From Pilimelia terevasa (GTDB taxonomy: Bacteria; Actinomycetota; Actinomycetes; Mycobacteriales; Micromonosporaceae), in contig NZ_BMQC01000002.1 of NCBI RefSeq assembly GCF_014647915.1, positions 420,271 to 484,270 of the forward strand: DNA of 64,000 bases, written 5' to 3'. Both the position numbers and the translations under genes were made by a program. The number at the start of each line of letters is the position of its first letter. The stretch's first letter is position 1. Of this stretch, positions 63,901 through 64,000 are shown one piece after another. Under the pieces are notes generated by a model. It had not been told where the DNA came from, did no database searches, and worked only from the letters and a program-made list of their open reading frames with translations.

Positions 63901-64000
63901 CACCTGAGCTGGCTTGCCGTTGAGGCGGGCTGGAAGGATGCCACCGTGCCCAAGCCCTACCCCCGAGAGTTCCGTGACGACGTCGTGCGGGTCGCCCGCG
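63901..64000 (+). mobile_element. Left end of an IS3-family insertion sequence
   Basis: The sequence from the TGA at 63898 (TGACACCTGAGCTGGCTTGC) to the transposase start looks like an IS terminal repeat; IS3 elements begin with TG. The other end lies beyond the window, so the repeat and the target duplication cannot be checked. Confidence 0.6.
63946..64000 (+). CDS. IS3-family transposase OrfA, N-terminal fragment
   Basis: The GTG at 63946 opens MPKPYPREFRDDVVRVAR before the window ends. P-x-x-Y-P-x-E-F-R-x-x-V-V-x-x-A/V-R is the usual start of the helix-turn-helix OrfA of IS3 elements, which binds the terminal repeats and is extended by frameshift to the OrfAB transposase. GGAAGG lies nine bases upstream. 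Eighteen codons only. Confidence 0.75.
   Translation, partial: MPKPYPREFRDDVVRVAR

Overview
The window is very GC-rich (roughly three quarters G+C by eye) and reads as the chromosome of an actinomycete, most likely Micromonosporaceae-like. That family guess is an inference from gene content and order: fasR, gpgS, aceE next to DUF3052 and a peroxiredoxin, HU with a long Lys/Ala/Thr tail, and Nif3 / zinc-ribbon protein / RNase H-phosphatase / rnpB in a row. Many genes lack a Shine-Dalgarno sequence and instead carry a TANNNT box 6-9 bases before the start codon, which implies widespread leaderless transcription; this pattern fixes several start codons here.

Layout. 1-6968: electron-transfer flavoprotein etfBA, then sulfur transfer and tRNA thiolation (cysteine desulfurase, mnmA), interrupted by a small winged-helix regulator operon, a VOC protein and a MetE-like protein. 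7015-12802: a VOC gene remnant, an ADP-ribosylglycohydrolase, ligA and a GGDEF-EAL protein. 12848-19715: gatC-gatA and gatB (indirect Gln-/Asn-tRNA synthesis), separated by about 3.6 kb that holds an AAA ATPase plus DUF4276 pair resembling two-gene phage-defence modules, an S4 protein, OsmC and a YqeB-like protein. 19740-24091: a minus-strand exported group (metalloprotease, lipoprotein, metallophosphoesterase, sugar dehydrogenase). 24259-33227: a STAND-like ATPase, a 2-hydroxyacid dehydrogenase, a PH-like protein, glyA, a ketol-acid reductoisomerase homologue that has lost its catalytic residues, gpgS and ilvE. 33249-36473: phosphatase, small membrane protein, a 3-methyladenine glycosylase-labelled protein, a 49-residue charged lipoprotein and an FAA hydrolase. 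36621-42261: tRNA-Gln, tRNA-Glu, HU, FasR, CopC, gltX and a methyltransferase. 42429-52454: aceE, two tandem PhoD phosphatases, a fused alpha/beta 2-oxoacid dehydrogenase E1, DUF3052, peroxiredoxin and tRNA-Val. 52609-57149: small exported proteins, a Prim-Pol domain protein divergent from an XRE-type regulator that is frameshifted into a flavoprotein. 57206-61714: nif3, zinc-ribbon, RNase H/phosphatase, TauE-like transporter and rnpB.

From about 61715 to the right edge the sequence changes character. It has lower and uneven GC, few convincing genes, a 141-bp nested palindrome, an AT-richer membrane protein gene and the start of an IS3-type transposase at the edge. I read this as an accessory island that begins just after rnpB.

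The strongest candidates for unusual biology are the ATPase/DUF4276 module inside the gat locus, the catalytically stripped KARI paralogue, the regulator-flavoprotein frameshift in a G run, and the large palindrome in the terminal island.
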